5,548 bases of DNA from Verrucomicrobiota bacterium. GTDB lineage: Bacteria; Verrucomicrobiota; Verrucomicrobiia; Limisphaerales; AV2. The notes beneath the pieces were generated by a model. The model saw only the letters and a program-made list of their open reading frames with translations. It was not told the DNA's origin and searched no databases. The stretch spans positions 1 to 5,548 of the forward strand of contig QHPA01000331.1 of assembly GCA_003218935.1 (NCBI GenBank), written 5' to 3'. Made by a program: the position numbers and the translations under genes. Of this stretch, positions 1 through 5,548 are shown in pieces (the stretch's first letter is position 1; each line of letters opens with the position of its first letter).

Positions 1-14
1 AAAAAGCAATTCTA

Positions 15-34
15 GCCATGAAAGGGCGACACAA
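15..34 (-). repeat. Tail of a REP-like dispersed repeat (partial copy)
   Basis: These 20 bases match the outer end of the repeat at 1271-1377, read as its reverse complement, at 19 of 20 positions. The shared core is TGAAAGGGCGACACAA. Only the end of the element is recognisable here and the rest may lie outside the window or be lost. This makes a third copy of the family within 1.4 kb. Nothing else supportable is seen between here and the signal peptide codon at 128. Confidence 0.55.
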
Positions 35-127
35 TCGTTTGTCGTGGTTTTGCGGGAAGCCTTGACCAAGCAGCCACAGAAGGTTCGACAAGGCCTCTGC
101 GAAGAAATAGTTTCAACACGAACCGTT

Positions 128-929
128 ATGAAATTGGTGCTGAGCCCACTCCGAAACGTCGTCGTCCTGATCATTGTTCTTGTCGCTTGTTTCTTGGGGT
201 ACAGAGGCAGTTCTCAACACAGTCATCCTCGCATTCGATGACCGTATTCGAGGCAGAAGTTCGCCGAGCGATGGGACGAAACAGGCGTTCTCGAACCTTT
301 GGCGGACACAGGCGCAGACCGGCGACCACCAGGGGACGTGGGATTGGCTCGACTTCAACATGGGGCCGTGGGAATGGAAAGAGGCACGCTACTTTGGAGC
401 ATCGCTGGCTGCGATCGCCATCGGGACTGCGCCTGGTTATTACACCCCCGGGACGGACGCAGACACCGATGCCCGAGTCTTGCTGCTCCGAGACTATCTG
501 AAAGACGGGCTCCAAAGACAGAACCTGCACAACCGAGTTTGGGGACTCTGGGCGTCCACCAAAGTCGAAGGAATTCTGACGAAGGCAGAGCGAAAGAAGC
601 TCATCGATCAGTTGCTTGACCAGCAGCACGATGACGGCGGCTGGAGCCTGCCCGCCCTCGGGACATGGGTCCGGAGCGATGGCACGGCGCAGGAGTCCGA
701 ATCCGACGGCTACGCAACCGGTCTGGTCCTGCATGTCCTCCAGATTGCCGGCGTGCCAAAAGACGAGGTGAAGATTGCCGAAGGTCTGGACTGGCTCAAA
801 AGCAACCAGTCGGCAACGGGCGCGTGGCGAGGCATCTCGGTCAATAAGAAACGTGACCCCGCCAGTCACCCGGGCAAGTTCATGTCCGACGCGGCAACCG
901 CCTTTGCCGTGCTCGCCCTCAGCCACTGA
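128..929 (+). pseudogene. Squalene-cyclase-like (terpene cyclase/prenyltransferase alpha-barrel) exported protein, internally deleted and frameshifted
   Basis: Two reading frames together look like one gene. From ATG 128, one frame encodes MKLVLSPLRN, then a hydrophobic run ending in LVAC, which fits a lipobox, and stops at 239-241. The +1 frame is closed upstream by TGA at 168-170 and then runs open to TGA 927-929. Its first possible start is a TTG at 174 and its first ATG is at 360. From about base 192 it encodes WGTEAVLN, then repeated helical-barrel segments: TWDWLDF, a GASLAAIAIGTAPGYY stretch, QQHDDGGW, SDGYATGL, WLKSNQSATGAW and a C-terminal DAATAFAVLAL. The Q...GxW segments resemble QW motifs of squalene-hopene cyclase-like folds. 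No DxDD catalytic motif is visible, so cyclase activity should not be assumed. From memory, full-length relatives carry about 100 residues, including a CxxCH-like motif, between signal peptide and GTEAVLN. That part is absent here, which suggests an out-of-frame deletion. An intact short protein from TTG 174 is the alternative. Confidence 0.65.
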
Positions 930-1007
930 ACTGTAGCAGCCGACGTGAGTCCCCATGAAACAATTCCACACCAAAGGGCGTGAAAATTCCGGGAACTATG
1001 CGTGCTT

Positions 1008-1043
1008 CCCCCTCTCCTGGGGGAGAGGGTCGGGGTGAGGGCG
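1008..1043. repeat. Dispersed extragenic hairpin repeat ('LTPTLSP' type)
   Basis: CCCTCTCC (1010-1017) pairs perfectly with GGAGAGGG (1022-1029) around a TGGG loop, followed by TCGGGGTGAGGGCG. Conceptual translation of the minus strand gives LTPTLSPRRGG, the signature of a very widespread bacterial intergenic repeat that is often misannotated as a small protein. It lies about 80 bases past the end of the squalene-cyclase-like remnant. A bidirectional terminator role is possible, but there is no U-tract. Confidence 0.75.
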
Positions 1044-1081
1044 AGCGTTTCCTCCAATCCTATTTTCGGAGGCTCAAACCA

Positions 1082-1188
1082 AAGGGCTGAAAGCCCGGCA
1101 GACGATAGCCCAGGGCAAGCGAAGTGAAACGAGCGCCGCCCTGGGTCTATACGTCCGAAAAATATCAAGTCCTGTAAGGGCGGCAGAA
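1082..1188 (+). repeat. REP-like palindromic repeat, left copy of an inverted pair
   Basis: The element opens with a small hairpin, GGGCT-gaa-AGCCC (1084-1096). It then has CCCAGGGC (1109-1116) pairing with GCCCTGGG (1138-1145) around a 21-nt loop, and ends with a TAAGGGCGGCAGAA tail. The reverse complement of 1271-1377 aligns along its whole length with short indels, roughly three quarters identical by eye. The strongest blocks are AAGGGCTGAAAGCCCG, TAGCCCAGGGCA and CGCCCTGGGT. It has the look of a REP/BIME-type element that could be mobilised by a REP-associated tyrosine transposase. No transposase gene is in the window. Confidence 0.75.
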
Positions 1189-1267
1189 GCCTAACGCGAA
1201 CGCGAAGGAAGCGGCTGCGGAAGTCGAGGCGCTGATTCTGGGCGCGAAGAAACTGGGGGCGGCTTAA
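1178..1267 (+). pseudogene. Orphan C-terminal fragment of an unidentified gene between two repeats
   Basis: The frame ending at TAA 1265-1267 encodes, from AAC 1193, NANAKEAAAEVEALILGA followed by KKLGAA and the stop. This is an alanine- and glutamate-rich amphipathic helix with GC-rich third positions (GCG, CTG, AAG), as expected of real coding DNA in this genome. The frame is closed upstream by TAA 1175-1177, inside the left repeat, and contains no start codon. The right repeat begins four bases past the stop. I infer the 3' end of a gene whose body was lost or replaced by the left repeat. The family is not recognisable, and a chance open frame is possible because the fragment is so short. 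Confidence 0.35.
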
Positions 1268-1270
1268 GTT

Positions 1271-1377
1271 TGTGTCGCCCTTTCAGGGCTTGGAAATTCT
1301 TGTGGGACGGTTGACCCAGGGCGTCGCTCGCAGACTCGCTTTGCCCTGGGCTATGTCTTTCGGGCTTTCAGCCCTTG
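1271..1377 (-). repeat. REP-like palindromic repeat, right copy of an inverted pair
   Basis: This is the reverse-complement counterpart of 1082-1188. It starts TGTGTCGCCCTTTCAGGG, contains ACCCAGGGCG and GCCCTGGGCTA as the two stem arms, and ends CGGGCTTTCAGCCCTT. The two copies face each other across about 82 bp, so the unit could form a large cruciform. Its outer tail also matches the fragment at 15-34. The apparent open frame through it is a by-product of the repeat and is not a gene. Confidence 0.75.
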
Positions 1378-1426
1378 CCACAGATTGTGAACAGTCGAAC
1401 ATGACCATTGACTCACGCTTTCACCG

Positions 1427-1442
1427 TCCCGCATGCGCGGGA
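1427..1442. repeat. Short GC-rich hairpin
   Basis: TCCCGC (1427-1432) pairs with GCGGGA (1437-1442) around ATGC. No T-tract follows on either strand, so it is not an obvious intrinsic terminator. It sits in otherwise featureless DNA between the inverted REP-like pair and the next palindromic element. It may be part of another dispersed repeat. Confidence 0.35.
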
Positions 1443-1490
1443 TCGCCGCGCAGCATCGCCCACGCCTGCGGCCCAATATTTTGGAGTGCT

Positions 1491-1597
1491 GAATTTCCGG
1501 TACTGGTACAGTTTGGTGGGGCGAGGCTACTGACGAGCCGGCTCGCGCGGACGCTCGCCCCACCGAAAATGCAAACTGTACCGCTACCGAATTTCCG
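1491..1597. repeat. Palindromic mobile-repeat-like element flanked by 9-bp direct repeats
   Basis: GAATTTCCG occurs at 1491-1499 and again at 1589-1597. The 89 bases between are strongly palindromic. The left end reads GGTACTGGTACAGTTT and the right end, reverse-complemented, reads GGTAGCGGTACAGTTT. Inside these, GGTGGGGCGAG (1515-1525) pairs perfectly with CTCGCCCCACC (1554-1564), and the centre holds the perfect palindrome CGAGCCGGCTCG (1534-1545). This fits a small non-autonomous inserted element with a possible target duplication, ending about 47 bp before the oxidoreductase start. Because the direct repeats abut the palindrome, they could instead be part of the element itself. Confidence 0.6.
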
Positions 1598-1643
1598 TTG
1601 CCTTGGTATAAGCTCCACGTAACAATCAATCGTGAGCATTGCT

Positions 1644-3152
1644 ATGAAAACCATCACGCGCAGAAAATTCCTAAACCGTTCAATGACGGCGGGACTGGCG
1701 CTCGGCATGCCGAGAATTGTGATCGGCGCCGAGGGTTCGTCCCGATCTCCCGGCCCCAACGACACGGTGCGTGTAGCCGTGATAGGACTCGGGGCAACGA
1801 CAGCGGTAGGCGGTGTCGGCGGGCGAGGGCATCAGCTCATTCCCCGAGTGCGAGAAGTCCCCGGTGCAAGGATCGTCGCGCTGTGCGACGTGGACCAGGC
1901 GCACCTCGACCGCGAAGCCCAGCCGTTCAAGGACCGGGGCGAAGAGGTCGCCACTTACCGCGACCTCCACCGAGTTCTCGACGACAAAACCATCGATGCG
2001 GTGGTCATCGCCTTGCCCAATCACTGGCATGCGCTGGCGACGGTTTGGGCCTGTCAAGCCGGCAAGGACGTGTATGTCGAGAAACCGTTTTCCTACAACC
2101 TCTGGGAAGGGCAGCAAATGGTGGCGGCGGCCCGGAAATACGCCCGCATGGTTCAGGTAGGCACTCAGAATCGTTCGAGCACGCACCTGCGCCAGGTGTT
2201 CGACTACCTGCGCAGCGGCCAAATCGGGTCCATTCGCTACGCGCATGCGCTGGTGTACCGGGCGCGTGAGGGCATTGGCACGGTCAATACACCGACGCCC
2301 TTGCCCGACACTGTGGACTACGATCTCTGGTGCGGTCCAGCGCCGAAGACCCCGCTCATGCGCAAACAACTGCACTACGAATGGCACTGGTTCTGGGCGA
2401 CCGGCAACGGCGAAATGGGCAATAACGGAATTCATGTCATTGACATTTCCCGGTGGGCTTTGGGACAGAATCAGCCGCCTCCTCGCGCTATCAGCATTGG
2501 TGGACGGTTTGCGTTCAACGACTGCGGCGAAACGGCCAACACGCACATCGCACTGTTCGATTACCAACCAGCCCCGCTCATTTGTGAGGTGCGCAACGTG
2601 AGCGTCTCGAAGGGCCCGGACGCGATGGGCAAGTTCCGAAACCAGAACCACGGCCTCGTGATTGACAGCGAAGGCGGTTACTTCGCCGGCGATGCTTCCG
2701 GCGGCGCACTCTTCGATAAGCAGGGCAAGAAGATCAAAGACTTTCCGGACGACGGTAGTTCGAAGGGATTGGAAACCTCTCATCTCTCCAACTTCCTGGC
2801 TTCCGTTCGTAGTCGGAAAGCCGGCGACCTTGCGGCTGAGGCGTTGCAGGGACATCACTCGACGGCCTGCTGCCACATGGCGAACGTCTCGTATCGGCTC
2901 GGCAATCAGGCGCGCCCTGAGGTCATCCGGGAAACGATCCAGGCGAACCGGGAACTCTCGGATGCATTCGAGCGCTGCCGCGAGTACCTGCGCGAAAACG
3001 AAGTTAAGTTGGACACGACGCCCGCCGTGCTTGGGCCCTGGGTCACCTTCGATCCGGAGAAAGAACGGTTCGTCAACGATCTCGCGGACCAGGCTAACCC
3101 GCTTTCGCAGCGGGAATACCGCAAGCCCTTCGTGGTGCCAAAGATCGCTTAA
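1644..3152 (+). CDS. Tat-exported Gfo/Idh/MocA family oxidoreductase
   Basis: Predicted NAD(P)-dependent sugar or polyol dehydrogenase-like enzyme of 502 residues, probably exported folded by the Tat system. Residues 5-10 read TRRKFL, a twin-arginine motif, followed by a hydrophobic stretch and a likely cut near IGAEG (27-31). The Rossmann fold begins VRVAVIGLG (42-50), with an acidic LCDVD at 80-84 closing the second strand. The family's EKP motif is at 146-148 (VYVEKPFSYN), with Lys147 the usual catalytic lysine. The substrate-domain signature GNNGIHVID lies at 259-267, with His264 and Asp267. The C-terminal segment includes LQGHHSTACCHMANVSYRLG (401-420). Length and order are typical of the exported PVC-group members. 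ATG 1644 is preferred because it places the RR motif at the N terminus; GTG 1632 in frame would add four residues. No strong ribosome site is visible. The specific substrate cannot be read from sequence, and no pathway partner adjoins it. Confidence 0.93.
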   Translation: MKTITRRKFLNRSMTAGLALGMPRIVIGAEGSSRSPGPNDTVRVAVIGLGATTAVGGVGGRGHQLIPRVREVPGARIVALCDVDQAHLDREAQPFKDRGEEVATYRDLHRVLDDKTIDAVVIALPNHWHALATVWACQAGKDVYVEKPFSYNLWEGQQMVAAARKYARMVQVGTQNRSSTHLRQVFDYLRSGQIGSIRYAHALVYRAREGIGTVNTPTPLPDTVDYDLWCGPAPKTPLMRKQLHYEWHWFWATGNGEMGNNGIHVIDISRWALGQNQPPPRAISIGGRFAFNDCGETANTHIALFDYQPAPLICEVRNVSVSKGPDAMGKFRNQNHGLVIDSEGGYFAGDASGGALFDKQGKKIKDFPDDGSSKGLETSHLSNFLASVRSRKAGDLAAEALQGHHSTACCHMANVSYRLGNQARPEVIRETIQANRELSDAFERCREYLRENEVKLDTTPAVLGPWVTFDPEKERFVNDLADQANPLSQREYRKPFVVPKIA

Positions 3153-3167
3153 CTTTTGTACCCGGTT

Positions 3168-3546
3168 TTATGGTGCTTGAAGATAAAGATTGTCTCCCCA
3201 TGCGATCACTGTGCCGTCACTCGCGAGCGCTAGATTCTGATCCCATCCCGCAGCGATCTTGGTGAACGCCGTCCCGGGGAGCAGACGCCAGGACGACATC
3301 GCCCCAACCGACTGCCTGGCCAAGAGGTGAACTTGCAACTGACCGCAGGGCGAAAGCTAGGAGACAAGCCGTGCATAATGCTGAAATCAGGCATTGATAG
3401 GAAGAATTGTTTCGGCTTGTGAAGCTTTCTGAGCTTTCTGTGGCAGCTCCGATAATATGACGAGGCCTCACACCGGAACCCCCGAAAGCTGCTTTGCGTA
3501 GTTGGATTGTTATTTGCCGTTCAGTTTTCGGTGTGGACAGTCCCAT
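3168..3546 (-). pseudogene. Truncated, frameshifted RCC1-repeat exported protein
   Basis: The start is ATG 3546, preceded by AGGAG. The first frame has a hydrophobic segment near residues 52-69 (CLISALCTACLLAFALRS), suggesting an export signal, then SSPLGQAVGWGDVV (72-85), which looks like the first RCC1 blade. This frame then loses similarity and stops at 3217. The next frame resumes the family pattern with LLPGTAFTKIAAGWDQNLAL and then ASDGTVIAWGDN, a textbook RCC1/BNR-like repeat (…IAAG…LAL..DGTV.AWGDN). It ends at TAA 3168-3170 after only one more partial unit. The frame switch maps to about 3280-3291. Real RCC1-type proteins carry several ~50-residue repeats forming a propeller, so this copy is both frameshifted and cut short. 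The break lies 15 bp past the oxidoreductase stop. A sequencing indel could explain the frameshift but not the truncation. Confidence 0.7.
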
Positions 3547-3551
3547 GGCGG

Positions 3552-3556
3552 CTCCT
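3552..3556 (-). promoter_or_regulatory. Ribosome binding site of the RCC1 remnant
   Basis: On the minus strand AGGAG lies five bases before ATG 3546 (AGGAGCCGCCATG). It is the best Shine-Dalgarno match next to any start in the window and supports this ATG as a genuine former gene start. It falls in the 45-bp gap after the sigma-factor stop. Confidence 0.5.
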
Positions 3557-3591
3557 GTCTTCTGTATTAGAGCTGGAATCGAGGAAGCCTT

Positions 3592-5235
3592 TTAGCCACC
3601 CCCACGCTGGTTGGACCGGGCGCGGCCCCCGAGGCGTTGCCGCACCGCCCGAGCATAGTACGCGATGGGTACAAGGGAGAGAACAGTGATCACGATGACT
3701 ATGATCATTTGAGTTTGTTCCGCGTGCGGGTCGGCCAGAAGCTGGCGGGCGATAGGGTCGTTCGCATGTTGGGCAAATGCCAGCGGGCCTTCCGCCCCGA
3801 TCCGGGCGATGGCGAATCCACTGCCCTGTGCCGTAGCCCAACCGAGAGCGGATAGCCATCCGTAAGCCCTCAACCCCGCCGCCATGCAGCCAACGGCGAC
3901 CAAACCGACGCCCGCAGTGCCGAGTGAGATGATGCCAACGCTGAGCGAGCCAACGGCAATGATCCCGACCGAGATCGCACCAATACTGAACGGCGCGATC
4001 GCGCAGCCGCCCCATGCAAACAGAAGCCCGTGGGCCCGATCTCCGCCGGCGAACCATCCGAACACGGGGCGATCACCCTCGTCGGGTGAGGAAAACCTGA
4101 TGTGCACGAGCGGCACGCCGAGCAAAGTCCACCGGCTCCGGTACTCGCCCGCGGACGACCCAACGTGATCCCTGGGATCACGAAACAACTCAGGATGCAG
4201 TCGGCGTTCCTCCGATCTCATCTTACGCATTCTGAGCATCACCCGCAGCAATGCCACGGGCCAGCCAACTACGAATGCCAGCATGAACGCCTGGCTGATC
4301 CAGGCGAAGATCGCGCGACTTTCCCACCAGTGAAACGCGGCAGCGCGAAGCAAGTACAGGGCGCCCAGCAATCCAAGCGCGCCAAAAAACAACACCAACG
4401 TGATTTTCACGACGGCACGGCGTTCTCGAGGCGTTCGCGCCTGATCGAGATTGGCGCGCAGCGTTAGTACCGCCGAAACGGCGCCCGAGATGGAAGCCAG
4501 CAAGGCCGCCAGGCCGGTGGACTTGGCCATCAAGCTGCCATGAGCTGCCGCCGCACCGATCCCCGCGGCCTTGACCGGTGTGGCCATCACCGGCAGCGCC
4601 GCCAGCACGCCCAGCGTGAAGACGCGGCCGGGTGTGCTCCGGGAGAGCGCGCCTTCCACGAAGGAAAGCACCCGCTCCTGCAAAATCTTGCGACCACGCG
4701 CGAGCCGCTGCTTGACTGCATCCTCGGTGAGATCGAGCGCGGCCGCCACGTGTTCCACCGAACGATGCTCGCGGTAGTAGAGGATCAGCGGTTCGCGATA
4801 CAACTCGGGCACGCGCTCCAGTGCGCTCCACAAGATCGCCTGCTCCTCCTTGTCCATCGCGAGGTCCGCTGCGGGCTTCTCGCCCGACGGCATCTCCTCC
4901 GCCAGCTCAAGCGCTTCCGCCTGCCGCACGGGTTCTTGTCCCTCGGAACGGCGGAGCCGGCCGACCTTGTAACGCAGTATCCCGCACAACCAAGGACGGA
5001 GCTTTTCCGGGTCGCGCAGAGTGCGGAGCTGGCGCCACGCGTCAACGAACGCCTCCTGCGCCAGGTCCTCGCTCTCGCTCAAGCTTCCGGTCGCGGAATA
5101 CGCCAGCGAGCAGAGGAGACGCTGGTACCGCTCCACGATCCGGCCGAAGGCCTCGCGATCGCCGGCCAGACAGGCAGCCACCAGCTCGGCATCCGTGATG
5201 AGTTCAATTGAGGTCATGGTTTCCGCAACGCGCAT
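3592..5235 (-). CDS. ECF-type sigma-70 factor fused to a C-terminal membrane domain with glycine pentapeptide repeats
   Basis: This 547-residue protein joins an ECF sigma factor to a membrane domain. Sigma region 2 spans about 23-96, with SEDLAQEAFVDAW (55-67) as the region 2.2 core and LRPWLCGILRYKVGRLRR (79-96) as 2.3-2.4. Region 4 spans about 134-188, with the helix-turn-helix in SVEHVAAALDLTEDAVKQRL. Normal ECF factors end near here. This one continues with predicted membrane segments at about 203-221, 241-259, 277-299 and 308-334, then a charged linker and SRWTLLGVPLVHIRF (367-381). Next come nine pentapeptides with central glycines (417-461), a soluble stretch, and a last membrane helix at 509-528. 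I recall the LLGVPLVHIRF-plus-pentapeptide block from stand-alone bacterial membrane proteins. It probably tethers the sigma factor and may sense a signal; no separate anti-sigma gene adjoins. ATG 5235 is used; ATG 5217 (MTSIELITD) is an equally plausible start, and neither has a strong ribosome site. Confidence 0.9.
   Translation of the reverse strand: MRVAETMTSIELITDAELVAACLAGDREAFGRIVERYQRLLCSLAYSATGSLSESEDLAQEAFVDAWRQLRTLRDPEKLRPWLCGILRYKVGRLRRSEGQEPVRQAEALELAEEMPSGEKPAADLAMDKEEQAILWSALERVPELYREPLILYYREHRSVEHVAAALDLTEDAVKQRLARGRKILQERVLSFVEGALSRSTPGRVFTLGVLAALPVMATPVKAAGIGAAAAHGSLMAKSTGLAALLASISGAVSAVLTLRANLDQARTPRERRAVVKITLVLFFGALGLLGALYLLRAAAFHWWESRAIFAWISQAFMLAFVVGWPVALLRVMLRMRKMRSEERRLHPELFRDPRDHVGSSAGEYRSRWTLLGVPLVHIRFSSPDEGDRPVFGWFAGGDRAHGLLFAWGGCAIAPFSIGAISVGIIAVGSLSVGIISLGTAGVGLVAVGCMAAGLRAYGWLSALGWATAQGSGFAIARIGAEGPLAFAQHANDPIARQLLADPHAEQTQMIIVIVITVLSLVPIAYYARAVRQRLGGRARSNQRGGG
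3853..3987 (-). other. Nine tandem xxGxx hydrophobic pentapeptides within the sigma-fusion protein
   Basis: Residues 417-461 read in perfect five-residue register: SIGAI, SVGII, AVGSL, SVGII, SLGTA, GVGLV, AVGCM, AAGLR, AYGWL. Glycine is at the third place in all nine, Ser/Ala in the first place in eight of nine, and mostly Val/Ile/Leu in the second. Two further degenerate units (AWGGC, AIAPF) precede them. The regularity suggests a repetitive fold in or at the membrane rather than ordinary helices. Whether it forms a pentapeptide-type beta-helix is inference. Confidence 0.75.
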
Positions 5236-5265
5236 GATGCTTCACCGGTAAGTGCCCGAAAAGCT

Positions 5266-5388
5266 CGAATCGGTGACAAAATTTTTTCTCCTGCCAGAGG
5301 CCAGCCGGGCACGAGGTCGTCGAAAGTCTTGAAAATCACACCATTTCGTCAGCACCGAAGAAACTTTGTCACCGGAAGCACCGATTCG
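5266..5388 (-). repeat. Long-range inverted repeat with CGGTG motifs upstream of the sigma gene
   Basis: CGAATCGGTGACAAA (5266-5280) has its reverse complement at 5365-5388, interrupted by nine extra bases that duplicate CACCG: TTTGTCACCG (5365-5374) and CACCGATTCG (5379-5388). The octamer AGCACCGA also repeats directly at 5351-5358 and 5377-5384. The inner arm lies 31-45 bases before ATG 5235. It could be a leader structure, an operator array, or the ends of a small mobile element. No clear target duplication is seen outside the arms. Confidence 0.5.
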
Positions 5389-5410
5389 GGTACCTATATG
5401 CGAAATGTCA

Positions 5411-5456
5411 TGCACCCACTGGATCTTGCCTCCTAACGAAGCGGCCAGTTGGTGCA
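5411..5456. repeat. Hairpin with 12-bp arms
   Basis: TGCACCCACTGG (5411-5422) pairs with CCAGTTGGTGCA (5445-5456) at 11 of 12 positions around a 22-nt loop. No T-tract follows. It lies just upstream of the larger inverted repeat when read toward the sigma gene, in the 313-base right-hand stretch that otherwise shows no gene. Confidence 0.4.
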
Positions 5457-5548
5457 CGACCAAACAGATCAAGCAACCCGATACAACCCACTCATAAGAA
5501 TGAAACTGATTCCACCCTTCCCGACAACTCTCCGTAAACCGCTGGTGA

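Noticed and set aside
171..974. Open frame of 267 codons on the minus strand
   Set aside because: It is antisense to the squalene-cyclase-like remnant, whose plus-strand frame has clear barrel motifs. The minus frame shows none.
1272..1622. Open frame of 116 codons on the plus strand
   Set aside because: It runs through the REP-like repeat and the palindromic element. Such frames (MSPFQG…) arise from the repeat sequence and carry no domain.
1601..1643. TATAAG at 1607-1612 as a -10 box for the oxidoreductase
   Set aside because: No acceptable -35 element lies 16-18 bases upstream, and promoter consensus in this lineage is uncertain.
1680..2876. Open frame of 398 codons on the minus strand
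   Set aside because: It lies entirely antisense to the well-supported oxidoreductase, shows no recognisable family motif, and is explained by GC-rich codon use.
5242..5472. Open frame of 76 codons on the minus strand just before the sigma gene
   Set aside because: It covers the inverted repeats, has no family resemblance and no strong ribosome site. A leader peptide cannot be excluded but is unsupported.
5500..5548. Possible start of a plus-strand gene (MKLIPPFPTTLRKPLV) running off the right edge
   Set aside because: Only 16 codons are visible, with no clear ribosome site or recognisable motif.

Overview
The window looks like chromosomal DNA from a member of the Verrucomicrobiota, or a close relative in the Planctomycetota/Verrucomicrobiota group. 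This is inferred from gene content: a twin-arginine-exported Gfo/Idh/MocA oxidoreductase, an ECF sigma factor fused to a large membrane domain, an RCC1-repeat exported protein, a squalene-cyclase-like alpha-barrel protein, and dense REP-like extragenic repeats. No single marker proves the lineage.

Layout. Bases 1-127 hold the tail of a dispersed repeat and no gene. Bases 128-929 (+) are a broken squalene-cyclase-like gene: a lipoprotein-type signal peptide in one reading frame is followed directly by the C-terminal barrel in another. Bases 930-1643 have no intact gene and are a repeat field. It holds a 'CCCTCTCC...GGAGAGGG' hairpin repeat, two ~107-bp REP-like elements in inverted orientation that enclose the last codons of an unidentified gene, a small hairpin, and a ~90-bp palindromic element flanked by 9-bp direct repeats. 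Bases 1644-3152 (+) are an intact Tat-exported Gfo/Idh/MocA oxidoreductase. Bases 3168-3546 (-) are a frameshifted, truncated RCC1-repeat gene. Bases 3592-5235 (-) are an intact ECF sigma factor of 547 residues with a C-terminal membrane domain containing nine perfect xxGxx pentapeptide units. Bases 5236-5548 hold no confident gene but contain two inverted repeats upstream of the sigma gene.

The two intact genes converge on the RCC1 remnant and share no obvious pathway. The sigma gene and the RCC1 remnant lie on the same strand 45 bp apart and may once have been co-transcribed. Three gene remnants and at least five repeat elements in 5.5 kb suggest a region where repeats have spread and genes have decayed. 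I see no clear undescribed multi-gene system. The most notable intact item is the sigma factor fused to a membrane domain, with its structured upstream region.
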